Shown: one piece after another, positions 8,387-16,801 of the stretch
How positions within the stretch are numbered: position 1 is the stretch's first letter
Layout of the letters: every line of letters starts with the position of its first letter
Origin: Frateuria hangzhouensis
GTDB lineage: Bacteria; Pseudomonadota; Gammaproteobacteria; Xanthomonadales; Rhodanobacteraceae
Reading direction: 5' to 3'
DNA length: 64,000 nt
Assembly (NCBI RefSeq): GCF_026410505.1
Contig: NZ_JAPMIU010000010.1
Span: 81,051 to 145,050 of the forward strand
Program-made: the position numbers and the translations under genes
Notes under the pieces: generated by a model
Told to the model about the DNA's origin: nothing
Database searches by the model: none
What the model saw: the letters and a program-made list of their open reading frames with translations, nothing else

Positions 8387-8824
8387 ATGGCGATCTGGAA
8401 GCAGGCACCCGACCTCGAACGCATCAACGGCTGGAGCGACAACACGCTGATGCAGGCGCTCGGCATCCGCTTCACCGCGATCGGCGAGGACTGGCTGGCC
8501 GGCACCATGCCGGTCGACGCGCGCACGCACCAGCCGTTCGGGTTGCTCCATGGCGGTGCCTCGGTGGCGCTGGCCGAGACACTGGGCAGCTCCGCGGCGC
8601 TGCTCACGCTCGATCCCGAGCAGGAGGTGGCGGTGGGGCTGGACATCAACGCCAACCATATGCGCGGCGTGCGCAGCGGGATCGTCACCGGCACCGCCAG
8701 GGCGCTGCACCTGGGGCGCTCGACGCAGGTGTGGGAGATCCGCATCGAGAACGAGGATGGCGCGCTGGTGTGTGTTTCGCGATTGACCATGGCGGTGGTG
8801 CCGCGGCGGGCGGTAGTGCGGTGA
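8387..8824 (+). CDS. Hotdog thioesterase (PaaI/MenI-like)
   Basis: A 145-residue acyl-CoA thioesterase of the YdiI/MenI/PaaI type. The core motif HQPFGLLHGGASVALAETLGS carries the conserved LLHGG and the catalytic-side Glu of this hotdog subgroup. VGLDINANHMRGVRSG and the closing strands SRLTMAVVP also fit. E. coli relatives hydrolyse 1,4-dihydroxy-2-naphthoyl-CoA or related aryl/acyl-CoA esters; no menaquinone genes are near, so the substrate is open. An in-frame upstream ATG at 8324 would add 21 residues without family similarity. Confidence 0.87.
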   Translation: MAIWKQAPDLERINGWSDNTLMQALGIRFTAIGEDWLAGTMPVDARTHQPFGLLHGGASVALAETLGSSAALLTLDPEQEVAVGLDINANHMRGVRSGIVTGTARALHLGRSTQVWEIRIENEDGALVCVSRLTMAVVPRRAVVR

Positions 8825-8840
8825 ACGCGCGTGTAGCTCC

Positions 8841-8860
8841 GTCTCCCCTGCGGGGAGAGG
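8841..8860. repeat. Short family D hairpin before srkA
   Basis: TCTCCCCTGCGGGGAGAGG forms a hairpin in the 46-bp gap before srkA. It is the core of the family D repeats seen elsewhere in the window. Confidence 0.5.
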
Positions 8861-8870
8861 TAGCTGAAGC

Positions 8871-9812
8871 ATGACCGCCGCCCCCTACGTCAACCTCACC
8901 CCCGATCTCGTCCTCGACGCGGCCGGTGCCTGCGGCCTGTGGCCGGACGGGCGCCTGCTCGCGCTCAACAGCTACGAGAACCGGGTCTGGCAGATCGGCA
9001 TCGAGGACGCCGTGCCGGTGATCGCCAAGTTCTACCGGCCGAACCGCTGGAGCGATGCGGCGATCGCCGAGGAACACGCCTTCGCGCTCGAACTGGCGGC
9101 GGACGAACTGCCGGTGGTGGCGCCGCTGGCGTTCGACGGCCGTACCCTGCTCGAGCACGGCGGCTACCGCTACGCGCTCTACCCGCGCCGCGGCGGCCGC
9201 GCGCCCTCGCTGGAATCGGCCGAGCAGTTGCAGTGGCTCGGCCGCCTGATCGCCCGCCTGCATGGCGTGGGCTCGCGCCGCGCCTTCGCGCATCGCGAGC
9301 GGATCGACCGCGCCACGCTGATGACACGTCCGGCGCAGGCGGTGCTGGCCTCTGCGCTGCTGCCGCCGCACCTGGCCGAGGCCTACCGTGCGGGCGTGCA
9401 GCGACTCGATGCAGCCCTCGCCGCACGGATGGAGGCGATTGGCCCCGTGCGCCAGTTGCGCCTGCACGGTGATTGCCACCCCGGCAACCTGCTGTGGACC
9501 GACGCCGGCCCGCACTTCGTCGACCTCGACGACGCGCGCACGGGGCCGGCGGTGCAGGATCTGTGGATGCTGGCGCACGACGACGCCGCGATGGACGCGC
9601 TGCTGGAGGGCTACACCTCAATGTGCGACTTCGATCCGTCCGAACTCGCCCTGGTGCCCGCGCTGCGCGCGATGCGCCAGGTCCACCATGCCGGCTGGAT
9701 CGCCCAGCGCTGGGCCGACCCCGCCTTCCCCGCCGCGTTCCCGTTCGCCGCCGAGCCCCGCTGGTGGGAACAGCATGTCGCCGACCTGCATGAGCTGGCC
9801 GACACGCCCTGA
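8871..9812 (+). CDS. srkA: Stress response kinase A (YihE family)
   Basis: A 313-residue cytoplasmic kinase with an aminoglycoside-phosphotransferase-like fold. Visible features are the N-terminal NSYENRVWQIGIED loop, the putative nucleotide lysine in VIAKFYRPNRWS, the catalytic loop LRLHGDCHPGNLLW and the metal-binding FVDLDDA. In E. coli SrkA phosphorylates proteins and limits stress-induced cell death through the MazEF pathway; no mazEF is seen here. In enterobacteria the gene stands before dsbA, but here the dsbA genes are about 47 kb away. Length and motifs match the family. Confidence 0.93.
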   Translation: MTAAPYVNLTPDLVLDAAGACGLWPDGRLLALNSYENRVWQIGIEDAVPVIAKFYRPNRWSDAAIAEEHAFALELAADELPVVAPLAFDGRTLLEHGGYRYALYPRRGGRAPSLESAEQLQWLGRLIARLHGVGSRRAFAHRERIDRATLMTRPAQAVLASALLPPHLAEAYRAGVQRLDAALAARMEAIGPVRQLRLHGDCHPGNLLWTDAGPHFVDLDDARTGPAVQDLWMLAHDDAAMDALLEGYTSMCDFDPSELALVPALRAMRQVHHAGWIAQRWADPAFPAAFPFAAEPRWWEQHVADLHELADTP

Positions 9813-10029
9813 CGGTTGCCGGCCGGCCGCGGAATTCCAGTGGACGGTGCGTTCGGTCGATGGTCCGGAAGGATTCTCGCCGGGGTCCGACTGCTGGTGC
9901 TGGCTGCCTTCTAGTGTCGGCCGGGCGCCCGCAGCCTTGCCGCCGATGTTGCCACGCGACGCGCCGGAATCGGCGGAATAGCGCAGCCAGCTCGCGCTAT
10001 GCTGCGCGCTTTCCAGGCAGGTACCGCCC

Positions 10030-10464
10030 GTGCGCAACATCCTTTTCCGCCTCATCGGCATCCTCGAAATCGCCGGTGGCCTGTACGGCGCCGCCGGTGC
10101 GCTGCGGCGCGTGCTGGCGATGGGCTCGACCTACGACACCCTGCATGCGCTGCTGGCGCTGGCCGCTTTCGGCTTCGTGCTGGTCGCCGGCGTGTGGCTG
10201 GTCGAGGGCAGCGATCGCGGCGTGGCGTTCTCGCGCGTGGCGCAGTTGCTGCAACTGCCGCTGATCGCCACGCCGGTTTTCAGCTACGCGCTGCATGCCG
10301 GTGCGTACCTCAACGTCCACACCACCTTGCACCTGGCGCGGCCGTGGCTGGACTGGAGCTTCGGCACGCAGGGTTTCATGCTGGCGGTAGCCGGGCCGTC
10401 GGTGTCGCGCATCGGCGTGAACCTTCTGGCGGTGGTGTCGTGGCTGGTGTTGAAGCTGCGCTAG
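10030..10464 (+). CDS. Small four-helix membrane protein of unknown function
   Basis: A 144-residue integral membrane protein with a GTG start. Four hydrophobic segments are visible, around residues 5-25, 38-58, 70-90 and 112-140. Polar loops carry SDRGVAFSR and HTTLHLARPWLDWSF. I do not recognise a named family. A TATGCT hexamer about 20 bases upstream may be its -10 box. It stands alone between srkA and rlmI, with a 217-bp upstream gap in which I see nothing else. Confidence 0.6.
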   Translation: MRNILFRLIGILEIAGGLYGAAGALRRVLAMGSTYDTLHALLALAAFGFVLVAGVWLVEGSDRGVAFSRVAQLLQLPLIATPVFSYALHAGAYLNVHTTLHLARPWLDWSFGTQGFMLAVAGPSVSRIGVNLLAVVSWLVLKLR

Positions 10465-10474
10465 CCCGGAACCC

Positions 10475-10517
10475 GTAGGGTGGGCTTCAGCCCACCGCCC
10501 CTTGCCGTACACCCTAC
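10475..10517. repeat. Palindromic repeat, family A (second arm degenerate)
   Basis: GTAGGGTGGGCTTCAGCC plus CACC, followed by a degenerate second arm ending ACACCCTAC. The arms of family A are also at 11826, 19122, 21502, 28667/28999, 38104 and 53848. Confidence 0.75.
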
Positions 10518-10560
10518 GTGGTCAGAGGCAACGCCGCAGCTCCTCGCCGACGGGCATGGC

Positions 10561-10586
10561 GGTCGCGCACAAGTGCGCTCCTACAG
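10561..10586. repeat. Palindromic half-element, family C
   Basis: GCGCACAAGTGCGC is a perfect palindrome, here followed by TCCTACAG. It resembles the family B arm with different stem bases and recurs inverted at 32344-32414. Confidence 0.55.
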
Positions 10587-10604
10587 GGGGGTAGCGACGC
10601 CGGC

Positions 10605-10610
10605 TATCAT
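10605..10610 (+). promoter_or_regulatory. Putative -10 box for rlmI
   Basis: TATCAT ends six bases before the rlmI ATG, so transcription would start at or next to the start codon. No clear -35 hexamer is seen. Similar spacing occurs at dinG, envC and slt. Confidence 0.45.
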
Positions 10611-10616
10611 GTCGCG

Positions 10617-11804
10617 ATGAACGTCCCCTCCCCGCATGACCCCGTCGCGCTGCCGCGCATCCGTCTCAAATCCGACCGCGCGCCCGGCCATCCCTGGGTG
10701 TGGTCGGCGCAGGTCTACAAGCCCGAATCGCGGCTGCCGCCGGGGAGCGTGGTCGAGGTGGTCGACAGCAAGGACCGCTTCGTCGGCCGCGGCTTCTGGA
10801 ACGGCCATGCGCGCATCGCGCTGCGGCTGCTTAGCAACGACCCGGAAGAGGCGGTCGACGCCGAGTGGATCGCCGCACGCATCGCGCGCGCCGTGCAACT
10901 GCGCCGCGAACTGCTGCAACTGGACCGCACCAGCGATGCCTGGCGCGTGGTGCACAGCGAGGGCGACGGCCTGTCCGGCCTGGTGGTGGACCGCTACGCG
11001 GACATCCTGGTGATCGAATACTTCGCCGCCGGCATGTGGAAATTCCGCGAGGCGATCCACGCCGCGCTGCTCGAGCACTTCCCCGGCGCGCGGCTGTACT
11101 GGTTCGCCGAGAGCCACGTGCAGAAGCAGGAATCGTTCGACTGCCGCAGCTCGGAGCCGCCGGCACCGGTCGAAGTGCACGAGCACGGACTGGCCTTCCA
11201 CGCCGCTCCCGGCTACGGCCACAAGACCGGCTTCTTCGCCGACCAGCGCGAGAACCGCCGCCGCTTTGCCGAGCTGGCCCGCGGCCGGCGCGTGCTTGAC
11301 CTGTGCTGCAATGCGGGTGGTTTCGCGGTACACGCGATGGCCGCCGGCGCGCGAGAGGCGACCGGTGTGGACATGGATGCCGGCATCCTGGACATCGCCC
11401 GCGCCAACGCCGCGGCCAACCGGCTCGAGGTCGACTTCCAGCAGGCCGATATCTTCGACTGGCTGCGCCAGGCGGCCGCGCGTGGCGAGCGCTACGACGC
11501 GGTGATCCTCGATCCGGCCAAGCTCACCCGCGACCGCAGCAAGGTGTTCGACGCGCTGAAGAAGTACTTCGCGATGAACCGCCTGGCGCTGGACGTGATC
11601 GCACCCGGCGGCCTGCTGCTGACCTGCTCGTGCACGGGCCTGGTAGCGGAGGCGGATTTCCTGGAGATGCTGCGCCGCGTGGCGCTCAACGCCGGGCGCG
11701 AGATCCAGGTGCTGCAGGTGGCCGGTGCCGGCGCCGACCATCCGGTGCGCGCCGACGTGCCCGAAGGCCGCTACCTCAAGGCGGTGTTCTGCCGGGTGGA
11801 ATGA
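10617..11804 (+). CDS. rlmI: 23S rRNA (cytosine-C5)-methyltransferase, RlmI type
   Basis: A 395-residue class I rRNA methyltransferase. An N-terminal PUA domain (about 10-85: IRLKSDRAPGHPWVWSAQVY) is followed by the RlmI linker (VVHSEGDGLSGLVVDRYADILVIEYF) and a SAM-binding Rossmann domain (VLDLCCNAGGFAVHAMAAGA). The catalytic region has TCSCTG with the nucleophile cysteine candidates. The usual DPP motif reads LDPAKL here, one residue different from E. coli RlmI, so the exact target cytosine is less certain than the family. ATG at 10617 has little upstream leader, since a TATCAT box is six bases away. Confidence 0.88.
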   Translation: MNVPSPHDPVALPRIRLKSDRAPGHPWVWSAQVYKPESRLPPGSVVEVVDSKDRFVGRGFWNGHARIALRLLSNDPEEAVDAEWIAARIARAVQLRRELLQLDRTSDAWRVVHSEGDGLSGLVVDRYADILVIEYFAAGMWKFREAIHAALLEHFPGARLYWFAESHVQKQESFDCRSSEPPAPVEVHEHGLAFHAAPGYGHKTGFFADQRENRRRFAELARGRRVLDLCCNAGGFAVHAMAAGAREATGVDMDAGILDIARANAAANRLEVDFQQADIFDWLRQAAARGERYDAVILDPAKLTRDRSKVFDALKKYFAMNRLALDVIAPGGLLLTCSCTGLVAEADFLEMLRRVALNAGREIQVLQVAGAGADHPVRADVPEGRYLKAVFCRVE

Positions 11805-11825
11805 CCGCCTCCCGACGAGGCTCTC

Positions 11826-11902
11826 GTAGGGTGGGCTTCAGCCCACCAACACGCCCGCCGGGAGGCCCGCTCGGGCCGGCGGTGGGCTGAAGCCCACCCT
11901 AC
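11826..11902. repeat. Palindromic repeat, family A, complete pair
   Basis: Two 22-bp arms, GTAGGGTGGGCTTCAGCC- and its inverted partner -GGCTGAAGCCCACCCTAC, enclose a GC-rich centre with its own GCCGGCGG/CCGCCGGG complementarity. It lies between the convergent rlmI and oxidoreductase genes and may act as a bidirectional terminator or mRNA 3'-end stabiliser. Confidence 0.88.
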
Positions 11903-11938
11903 GCAGCTGGGCCGGGGCGGGGGAGGAAAGTCGCCCGT

Positions 11939-13132
11939 TCAGCCATCGTGCGGGATGCGCCCGCGCAGCGACGCCGCGTCGAACGGCCCCGGCTGCGCGA
12001 TCAGCGCGCGGGCGGCATCCACCTGGTCCCAGACGTTCCACAGCAGGACGCCGCGCACGCGGCCGCCCTCGAGGTAGTAGACGACGCCCTTGCGATGCGG
12101 CTCGCTCCAGTCCTCGACCACCTGTAGCCGCGCATCGAGCAGGCCGACGGCCTCGTAGCCAAGGTCGAACAGGTCCGAGTAGAAGTACGGCAGGGTGGTG
12201 TAGTCCCCGCCCGCGCCCGCCATCGCGCGGCCGGCGTGCGCGCCCATCTCCACCGCCGCGTTCTCGTGTTCCACGCGCAGCCGGCGGCCGAGCGAAGGAT
12301 TGAAGAAGTTGGCCAGATCGCCGGCGGCCCAGATATCCGGGTCGCTGGTGCGCAGCTGCGCGTCGACCACCACGCCATCGGCCACGGCCAGGCCGGCGTG
12401 CTCGGCCAGCGCGGTGTCCGGCGTCACGCCGAGCCCGGCCACCGCCGCGTCCACGCGCAAGTGGCGGCCATCGGACAACACCAGCTCGACGCCGGTGTCG
12501 TCGGCGCGGCCGTCGACCACCTTGACGCCAGCCAGCAGATCCACGCCCCGCCCACGGTAGTAATCGTCCAGGAATGCCGCCAGAGTCGGCGGATAGCGCC
12601 CGCTGCCGATCGACTCGCCCGGGAACAGCATGCTCACCTTGCAACCGACACCCGCGAGCGAAGCGGCCAGCTCGCTGCCGATGAAGCCGCCGCCGATCAC
12701 CGCGACGTGCGCGCCGGCCACCGCGTAGCGGCGCAGCCGGCGGTAATCGTCGACGGTGCGGTAGTGGATCAACCGGTCGCCGGCGGCGAACGGCAACCGC
12801 CGTGGCGTGGCGCCGGTAGCCAGCAGCAGCCGGCGGTAGCCGTAGCTGTCGCCGCGCTCGTCGCGCACGCGGCGGGCGGCCGGGTCCAGCGACGTCACAC
12901 GGCGCCCCAGGTGCAGCACGGCGCCGGTGGCGGCGGTGCCCAGGTCGACCGAATCGAGCGCCGTGTCGCCCTTCCACAACGCCTTGGACAAGGGTGGCCG
13001 CTGGTAGGGCGGCGAGGTTTCCGCGCCGACCAGGCCGATGAATGCCGTCGCGTCGGCGGCGCGGATCGCCTTGGCCGCCGCGTCGCCGGCCATGCCACCG
13101 CCGACGATCAGATAGTCGTATGCGTGTTCCAT
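11939..13132 (-). CDS. FAD-dependent NAD(P)H:ferredoxin reductase-like protein
   Basis: A 397-residue flavoprotein of the pyridine nucleotide-disulfide reductase superfamily without a redox cysteine pair. The first Rossmann motif is YLIVGGGMAGDAAA (residues 6-19), the second VAVIGGGFIGSELAASLAG (about 150), and the FAD-ribityl motif DIWAAGDLANFFN precedes a C-terminal reductase domain. This is the pattern of ferredoxin/rubredoxin reductases and of apoptosis-inducing-factor-like proteins, which pass electrons from NAD(P)H to a small iron-sulfur protein. No ferredoxin gene is next to it. The ATG at 13132 places the Rossmann motif at the normal distance; longer extensions lack similarity. Confidence 0.83.
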   Translation of the reverse strand: MEHAYDYLIVGGGMAGDAAAKAIRAADATAFIGLVGAETSPPYQRPPLSKALWKGDTALDSVDLGTAATGAVLHLGRRVTSLDPAARRVRDERGDSYGYRRLLLATGATPRRLPFAAGDRLIHYRTVDDYRRLRRYAVAGAHVAVIGGGFIGSELAASLAGVGCKVSMLFPGESIGSGRYPPTLAAFLDDYYRGRGVDLLAGVKVVDGRADDTGVELVLSDGRHLRVDAAVAGLGVTPDTALAEHAGLAVADGVVVDAQLRTSDPDIWAAGDLANFFNPSLGRRLRVEHENAAVEMGAHAGRAMAGAGGDYTTLPYFYSDLFDLGYEAVGLLDARLQVVEDWSEPHRKGVVYYLEGGRVRGVLLWNVWDQVDAARALIAQPGPFDAASLRGRIPHDG

Positions 13133-13254
13133 GTTCCGCTCCCGTGCCCGGACCACCGGCCCATCATGCGCCCGTTGGCGCCGATGGGCAGCAGGCATGG
13201 TGCAAAGCCGCCTGCACGCGGCCTTGATCGAGGCCACCGCCACACTCGCAGGCG

Positions 13255-14340
13255 ATGAGCAGCCTTCCGAGCGCCCCCGATCCCGCCCTGCGTGCGCAAG
13301 CGCGCGCGGCCGGGCTGGTCTATGTCAGCGATGCGCAACCGGGCATCCGCCGGCTGCGCCGGGGCAAGGGCTTCAGCTACCTCGATGCCGACGGCCAGCC
13401 GCTGGCCGACCGCGCGGAGCTGGCGCGCATCCGCGCGCTGGCGATCCCGCCGGCGTACCGGGACGTGTGGATCTGCCCCAGCCCGGATGGCCACCTGCAG
13501 GCCACCGGGCGCGACGCGCGCGGTCGCAAGCAGTACCGCTACCACGCGGACTGGCGCACGCAGCGCGACCACGGCAAGTTCGATCGCCTGCTGGCCTTCG
13601 GTGCGGCCTTGCCGAAACTGCGCCGGCGCGTCCGCCAGGACCTGGCGCGCGCCGGGCTGCCGCGCGAGAAGGTGCTGGCGCTGCTGGTGCGGTTGCTGGA
13701 CGAGACGCTGATCCGCGTGGGCAACGAGGCCTATGCGCGCGACAACCACAGCTACGGTCTGACCACGCTGCGCTCGCGCCACGTGCGCGTGGTGCGCGGA
13801 CGCCTGCGCTTCTGCTTTCGCGGCAAGAGCGGGCAGGAACAGGAGGTCGAGCTGGACGACCGCCGGCTGGCGCGCATCGTGCGCCGCGTGCAGCACCTGC
13901 CCGGGCAGCGGCTGTTCCAGTACCTGGATGACGAGGGCGCGCGCCAGAGCGTCGATTCGGGCATGGTCAACGAGTACCTGCACGCGGTCTGCGGCGAGGA
14001 CTTCAGCGCCAAGGATTTCCGTACCTGGGGCGGCACCGCGCAGGCCGCCGGCGTGCTCGCCTGTACGCCGCTGCCGGAGACCGGCGGCGAGCGCGCCCGC
14101 CGCCACGCGCTGATGACCGCGGTCAAGCAGGTGGCCGGGGTGCTCGGCAATACGCCGGCCGTGTGCCGCAAGTCCTACATCCATCCGCAGGTGTTCGAAG
14201 GCTGGCAGGACGGCAGCCTGCACCGCGCGATCAGCCCGGTCTGCGCGGGCCATCCGCGCCAGCTCGAACAGGCCACGCTGCGCTTCCTGCGGCAACGCCT
14301 GCGTCCGTCGCGTCGCGGCAGGCGAGACGCCAGCGCGTAA
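13255..14340 (+). CDS. DNA topoisomerase IB (poxvirus/eukaryote-like)
   Basis: A 361-residue type IB topoisomerase, which relaxes supercoils through a 3'-phosphotyrosine intermediate. The N-terminal DNA-binding domain contains GKGFSYLDADG and IPPAYRDVWICPSPDGHLQATGRDARGRKQYRYH. The catalytic domain has RVGNEAYARDNHSYGLTTL, KDFRTWGGT and the nucleophile tyrosine in CRKSYIHP (about residue 308). This is the short bacterial form related to poxvirus enzymes, found in many Proteobacteria as a non-essential extra topoisomerase. The start is 8 bases after a CACACT hexamer. It is divergent from the FAD reductase (122 bp). Confidence 0.93.
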   Translation: MSSLPSAPDPALRAQARAAGLVYVSDAQPGIRRLRRGKGFSYLDADGQPLADRAELARIRALAIPPAYRDVWICPSPDGHLQATGRDARGRKQYRYHADWRTQRDHGKFDRLLAFGAALPKLRRRVRQDLARAGLPREKVLALLVRLLDETLIRVGNEAYARDNHSYGLTTLRSRHVRVVRGRLRFCFRGKSGQEQEVELDDRRLARIVRRVQHLPGQRLFQYLDDEGARQSVDSGMVNEYLHAVCGEDFSAKDFRTWGGTAQAAGVLACTPLPETGGERARRHALMTAVKQVAGVLGNTPAVCRKSYIHPQVFEGWQDGSLHRAISPVCAGHPRQLEQATLRFLRQRLRPSRRGRRDASA

Positions 14341-14369
14341 ACTGGGCGGGTAACTTGCCGGAACCCGCC

Positions 14370-15812
14370 ATGCCTTTTGCCGACGTCATCCTTGTTCTCC
14401 TGCTTCTGGCCGCCGTGGCCATCCTCGCGCTGCAGTTGGTGCTGCTGCGCCGCGGCCGCGCCGACAGCGGCCTGACCGTTCGCCTGGATGCGATCAAGGA
14501 CGACGGCGAACGTTTGCAGCGCGCACTGCGCGAGGAACAGCGCGCCGGCCGCGAGGAGCTGCAGCAGGGCTTCGACCGCTTCCGCAACCACGTCGCCGAG
14601 CAGCTCGGCGGCATGTCGCGCCAGCAGGCCGAGCGCATCGACGGCTTCGGCCAGCGCCTGGACGGCCTCACCGCGCGCACCGATGCCGGCCTGCAGGCGC
14701 TGGCCCAGCGGCTGACTGACGACGCCCGCAAGAGCCGCGAGGAAGTCACCCTCACGCTCAACCGCGTCAGCGAGCAACAGCAGCAACGCCTGGCCGCGCT
14801 CACCGCCGACAACGAAAAACGGATGGGCGAGGTGCGCGCCACGCTGGAGGCCAAGCTCGGCGCGATCCAGCAGGACAACGCGGCCAAGCTGGAGCAGATG
14901 CGCGCCACCGTCGACGAGAAGCTGCAGAGCACGCTGGAGACGCGCCTGGGCCAGTCCTTCCAGCTGGTGTCCGAGCGGCTCGAGGCGGTGCAGCGCGGTC
15001 TCGGCGAGATGCAGAGCCTGGCCAGCGGCGTGGGCGACCTCAAGCGCGTGCTCACCAACGTCAAGAGCCGCGGCATCCTGGGCGAGGTGCAGCTGGCGGC
15101 GTTGCTCGAGCAGTTGCTCACGGCCGAGCAGTACGAGTCCAACGTGATCACCGTGCCCGGCAGCAACGAGCGCGTCGAATTCGCCATCCGCATGCCCGGC
15201 CAGGGTGATGCCGAGCAGTTGTACCTGCCGATCGACGCGAAATTTCCGGTGGAGGATTACCAGCGCCTGCTCGAAGCGCAGGAACTGGCTGACGCTGAGG
15301 CCGCGATGGTGGCCGGGCGGGCGCTGGAACTGCGCGTGCGCGAGGAAGCCAAGCGGATCAAGAGCAAATACGTGTCGGTGCCGCACACCACCGATTTCGC
15401 CGTGTTGTTCCTGCCCACCGAAGGCCTGTACGCCGAGGTGATCCGCCGCCCCGGCCTGTTCGAGCTGCTGCAGCGCGAGCACCGCGTGGTGGTGGCCGGG
15501 CCGACCACGCTCAGCGCCCTGCTCAACAGCCTGCAGATGGGCTTCCGCACGCTGGCCATCGCCAAGCGCAGTTCGGAGGTGTGGAGCATCCTGGGCGCGG
15601 TGAAGACCGAGTTCGGCAAGTTCGGCGACGTGCTGGACAAGGTCAAGAAGAAGCTGGACGAAGCCGGCAAGCACATCGACGCGACCGGTGTGCGCACGCG
15701 TGCGATCGAACGCAAGCTGCGGGGCGTGGAGACGCTCTCGGGCGACGTCACGGAGGAGTTGCTGGGCGTGGCGGCGGAAGTGAGCGACGACGTCGAGGAA
15801 GACACCGTCTAG
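14370..15812 (+). CDS. rmuC: DNA recombination protein RmuC
   Basis: A 480-residue protein with an N-terminal membrane segment (about 4-26), a long coiled coil (about 35-220, many EQQ/KLE heptads) and a C-terminal PD-(D/E)XK-like nuclease domain (about 235-430). The motifs ILGEVQLAALLEQLL, LPIDAKFPVEDY and VVVAGPTTLSALLNSLQMGF are diagnostic for RmuC. The family limits inversions at short inverted repeats in E. coli, which is notable in a chromosome so rich in palindromic repeats. The start ATG is 29 bp after the topoisomerase stop, so the two may be co-transcribed. Confidence 0.93.
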   Translation: MPFADVILVLLLLAAVAILALQLVLLRRGRADSGLTVRLDAIKDDGERLQRALREEQRAGREELQQGFDRFRNHVAEQLGGMSRQQAERIDGFGQRLDGLTARTDAGLQALAQRLTDDARKSREEVTLTLNRVSEQQQQRLAALTADNEKRMGEVRATLEAKLGAIQQDNAAKLEQMRATVDEKLQSTLETRLGQSFQLVSERLEAVQRGLGEMQSLASGVGDLKRVLTNVKSRGILGEVQLAALLEQLLTAEQYESNVITVPGSNERVEFAIRMPGQGDAEQLYLPIDAKFPVEDYQRLLEAQELADAEAAMVAGRALELRVREEAKRIKSKYVSVPHTTDFAVLFLPTEGLYAEVIRRPGLFELLQREHRVVVAGPTTLSALLNSLQMGFRTLAIAKRSSEVWSILGAVKTEFGKFGDVLDKVKKKLDEAGKHIDATGVRTRAIERKLRGVETLSGDVTEELLGVAAEVSDDVEEDTV

Positions 15813-15830
15813 CCAGGCCCGCCGCCCCCT

Positions 15831-15858
15831 TGTAGGAGCCCACTTGTGGGCCCCTACA
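15831..15858. repeat. Compact palindromic repeat, family B
   Basis: TGTAGGAGCCCACTTGTGGG followed by CCCCTACA: a single hairpin without the inner GATGC arms. It sits 19 bp after the rmuC stop and before the convergent regulator gene, so it could serve as a terminator hairpin. Confidence 0.75.
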
Positions 15859-15900
15859 GACAACCTGGAAACAGACCGGTACCCGGCAGGCCGGAATTTG

Positions 15901-16119
15901 TCATTCCTTCCACTGGAACACATCCTCCAGCCCCGCGCCGAACGTGCGCGCGATGCGGAAGGCCAGTTCCAGCGACGGCGCGTACTTGCCGCCCTCCAGC
16001 GCGATCACCGTCTGCCGGGTGATGCCGCAGGCATCGGCCAGCGCCTGCTGGGTCATCTCGCCGTGCTCGAAACGCAGCCGGCGGATGGCGTTGGTGATCG
16101 GGGTGCCGGTCGCGCTCAA
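15901..16119 (-). CDS. XRE-family helix-turn-helix regulator, TTG start
   Basis: A 72-residue Cro/CI-type DNA-binding protein. Its helix-turn-helix is MTQQALADACGITRQTVIAL, followed by EGGKYAPSLELAFRIARTFG and the common C-terminus LEDVFQWKE. No ATG exists before the conserved IRRLRFEHGE; a TTG at 16119 overlaps the stop codon of the upstream membrane gene and gives the usual length for this short family. Such single-domain regulators are typically paired with a membrane protein in one operon, as here. The likely operator lies in the 16749-16801 promoter region; this is inference. Confidence 0.82.
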   Translation of the reverse strand: MSATGTPITNAIRRLRFEHGEMTQQALADACGITRQTVIALEGGKYAPSLELAFRIARTFGAGLEDVFQWKE

Positions 16120-16748
16120 TGCCGGTCGCGCCAGTACGCGAGCCCGGTCACCAGGTACTCGAGCAGGCACGAGCCGATCAGCCCGGCCATCAACAGGTTG
16201 GAGAGGGTCATCGGCTTTGCCCAGGCCAGCCGGTCGACCGGCGAAAAAGCGAACGTCACCGCCAGCGCGATGACGAAGATGGCCAGCCCGCTGCGCGCCC
16301 ACTCGGTGGCACGCGCCTGGATGGCGCGGTCGCGCTCGTCCGCCTGCACCTTGTCGCGCCAGCGCTGGCGCAGCACCTGCATCACCACCAGCCAGGCGAT
16401 CACCAGCATCGCGATGTGCCCGCCGATCGCGCCCGCCTCCGGCGCCCGGCCGCCATCCGCGGCAACCATCTGCGGGGCGCGCAGCCCGAAATAGAGCAGG
16501 ATCGCCAGAGTGAACATCAGTCCGATCCACGCGCGCTGCTCGCCGGGCGAGATGGCGGCCACCGCCTCGCCGGCATTCGCCGCCGGGCTTTGCCAGGTCG
16601 CCCACAGCAGGTACCAGACCACCCAGGCGCCGACCAGCACGGCCAGCCCACCCGGCCAGCCCAGGTCCACGTCCGGCAGCACGAACAACACATAGAACGC
16701 GAGCACCGACAGCGGGACCAGCACGGCGTAGCGCAGGGATCGTTTCAT
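16116..16748 (-). CDS. Multi-spanning membrane protein paired with an XRE regulator
   Basis: A 210-residue integral membrane protein with six predicted transmembrane segments: about 8-26, 33-50, 75-92, 107-126, 150-170 and 180-198. The short polar segment VQADERDRAIQARATEWAR between helices resembles DUF2178-type membrane proteins. Biochemical role unknown. It shares an operon and a stop/start overlap with the downstream XRE regulator gene, a module common in Proteobacteria and Firmicutes. It is preceded by a good promoter (TTGACA, 17-bp spacer, TAGCTT). Confidence 0.75.
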   Translation of the reverse strand: MKRSLRYAVLVPLSVLAFYVLFVLPDVDLGWPGGLAVLVGAWVVWYLLWATWQSPAANAGEAVAAISPGEQRAWIGLMFTLAILLYFGLRAPQMVAADGGRAPEAGAIGGHIAMLVIAWLVVMQVLRQRWRDKVQADERDRAIQARATEWARSGLAIFVIALAVTFAFSPVDRLAWAKPMTLSNLLMAGLIGSCLLEYLVTGLAYWRDRH

Positions 16749-16772
16749 GGCATCGCTCCAGATTCGGAATGT

Positions 16773-16801
16773 AAGCTACACATGACATTGTGTACTGTCA
16801 A
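16773..16801 (-). promoter_or_regulatory. Promoter of the membrane protein/XRE operon
   Basis: On the minus strand TTGACA (16796-16801), a 17-bp spacer and TAGCTT (16773-16778) lie 25 bases before the ATG at 16748. The spacer contains the imperfect dyad ACAATGTCATGT, a possible autoregulatory operator for the XRE protein. It is the best-matching sigma-70-type promoter I found in the window. Confidence 0.7.

Noticed and set aside
11939..13132. Link between the ferredoxin reductase-like protein and the 2Fe-2S flavoreductase at 7266 as one oxygenase system
   Set aside because: They lie almost 4 kb apart with unrelated genes between, and no oxygenase or ferredoxin gene is nearby.
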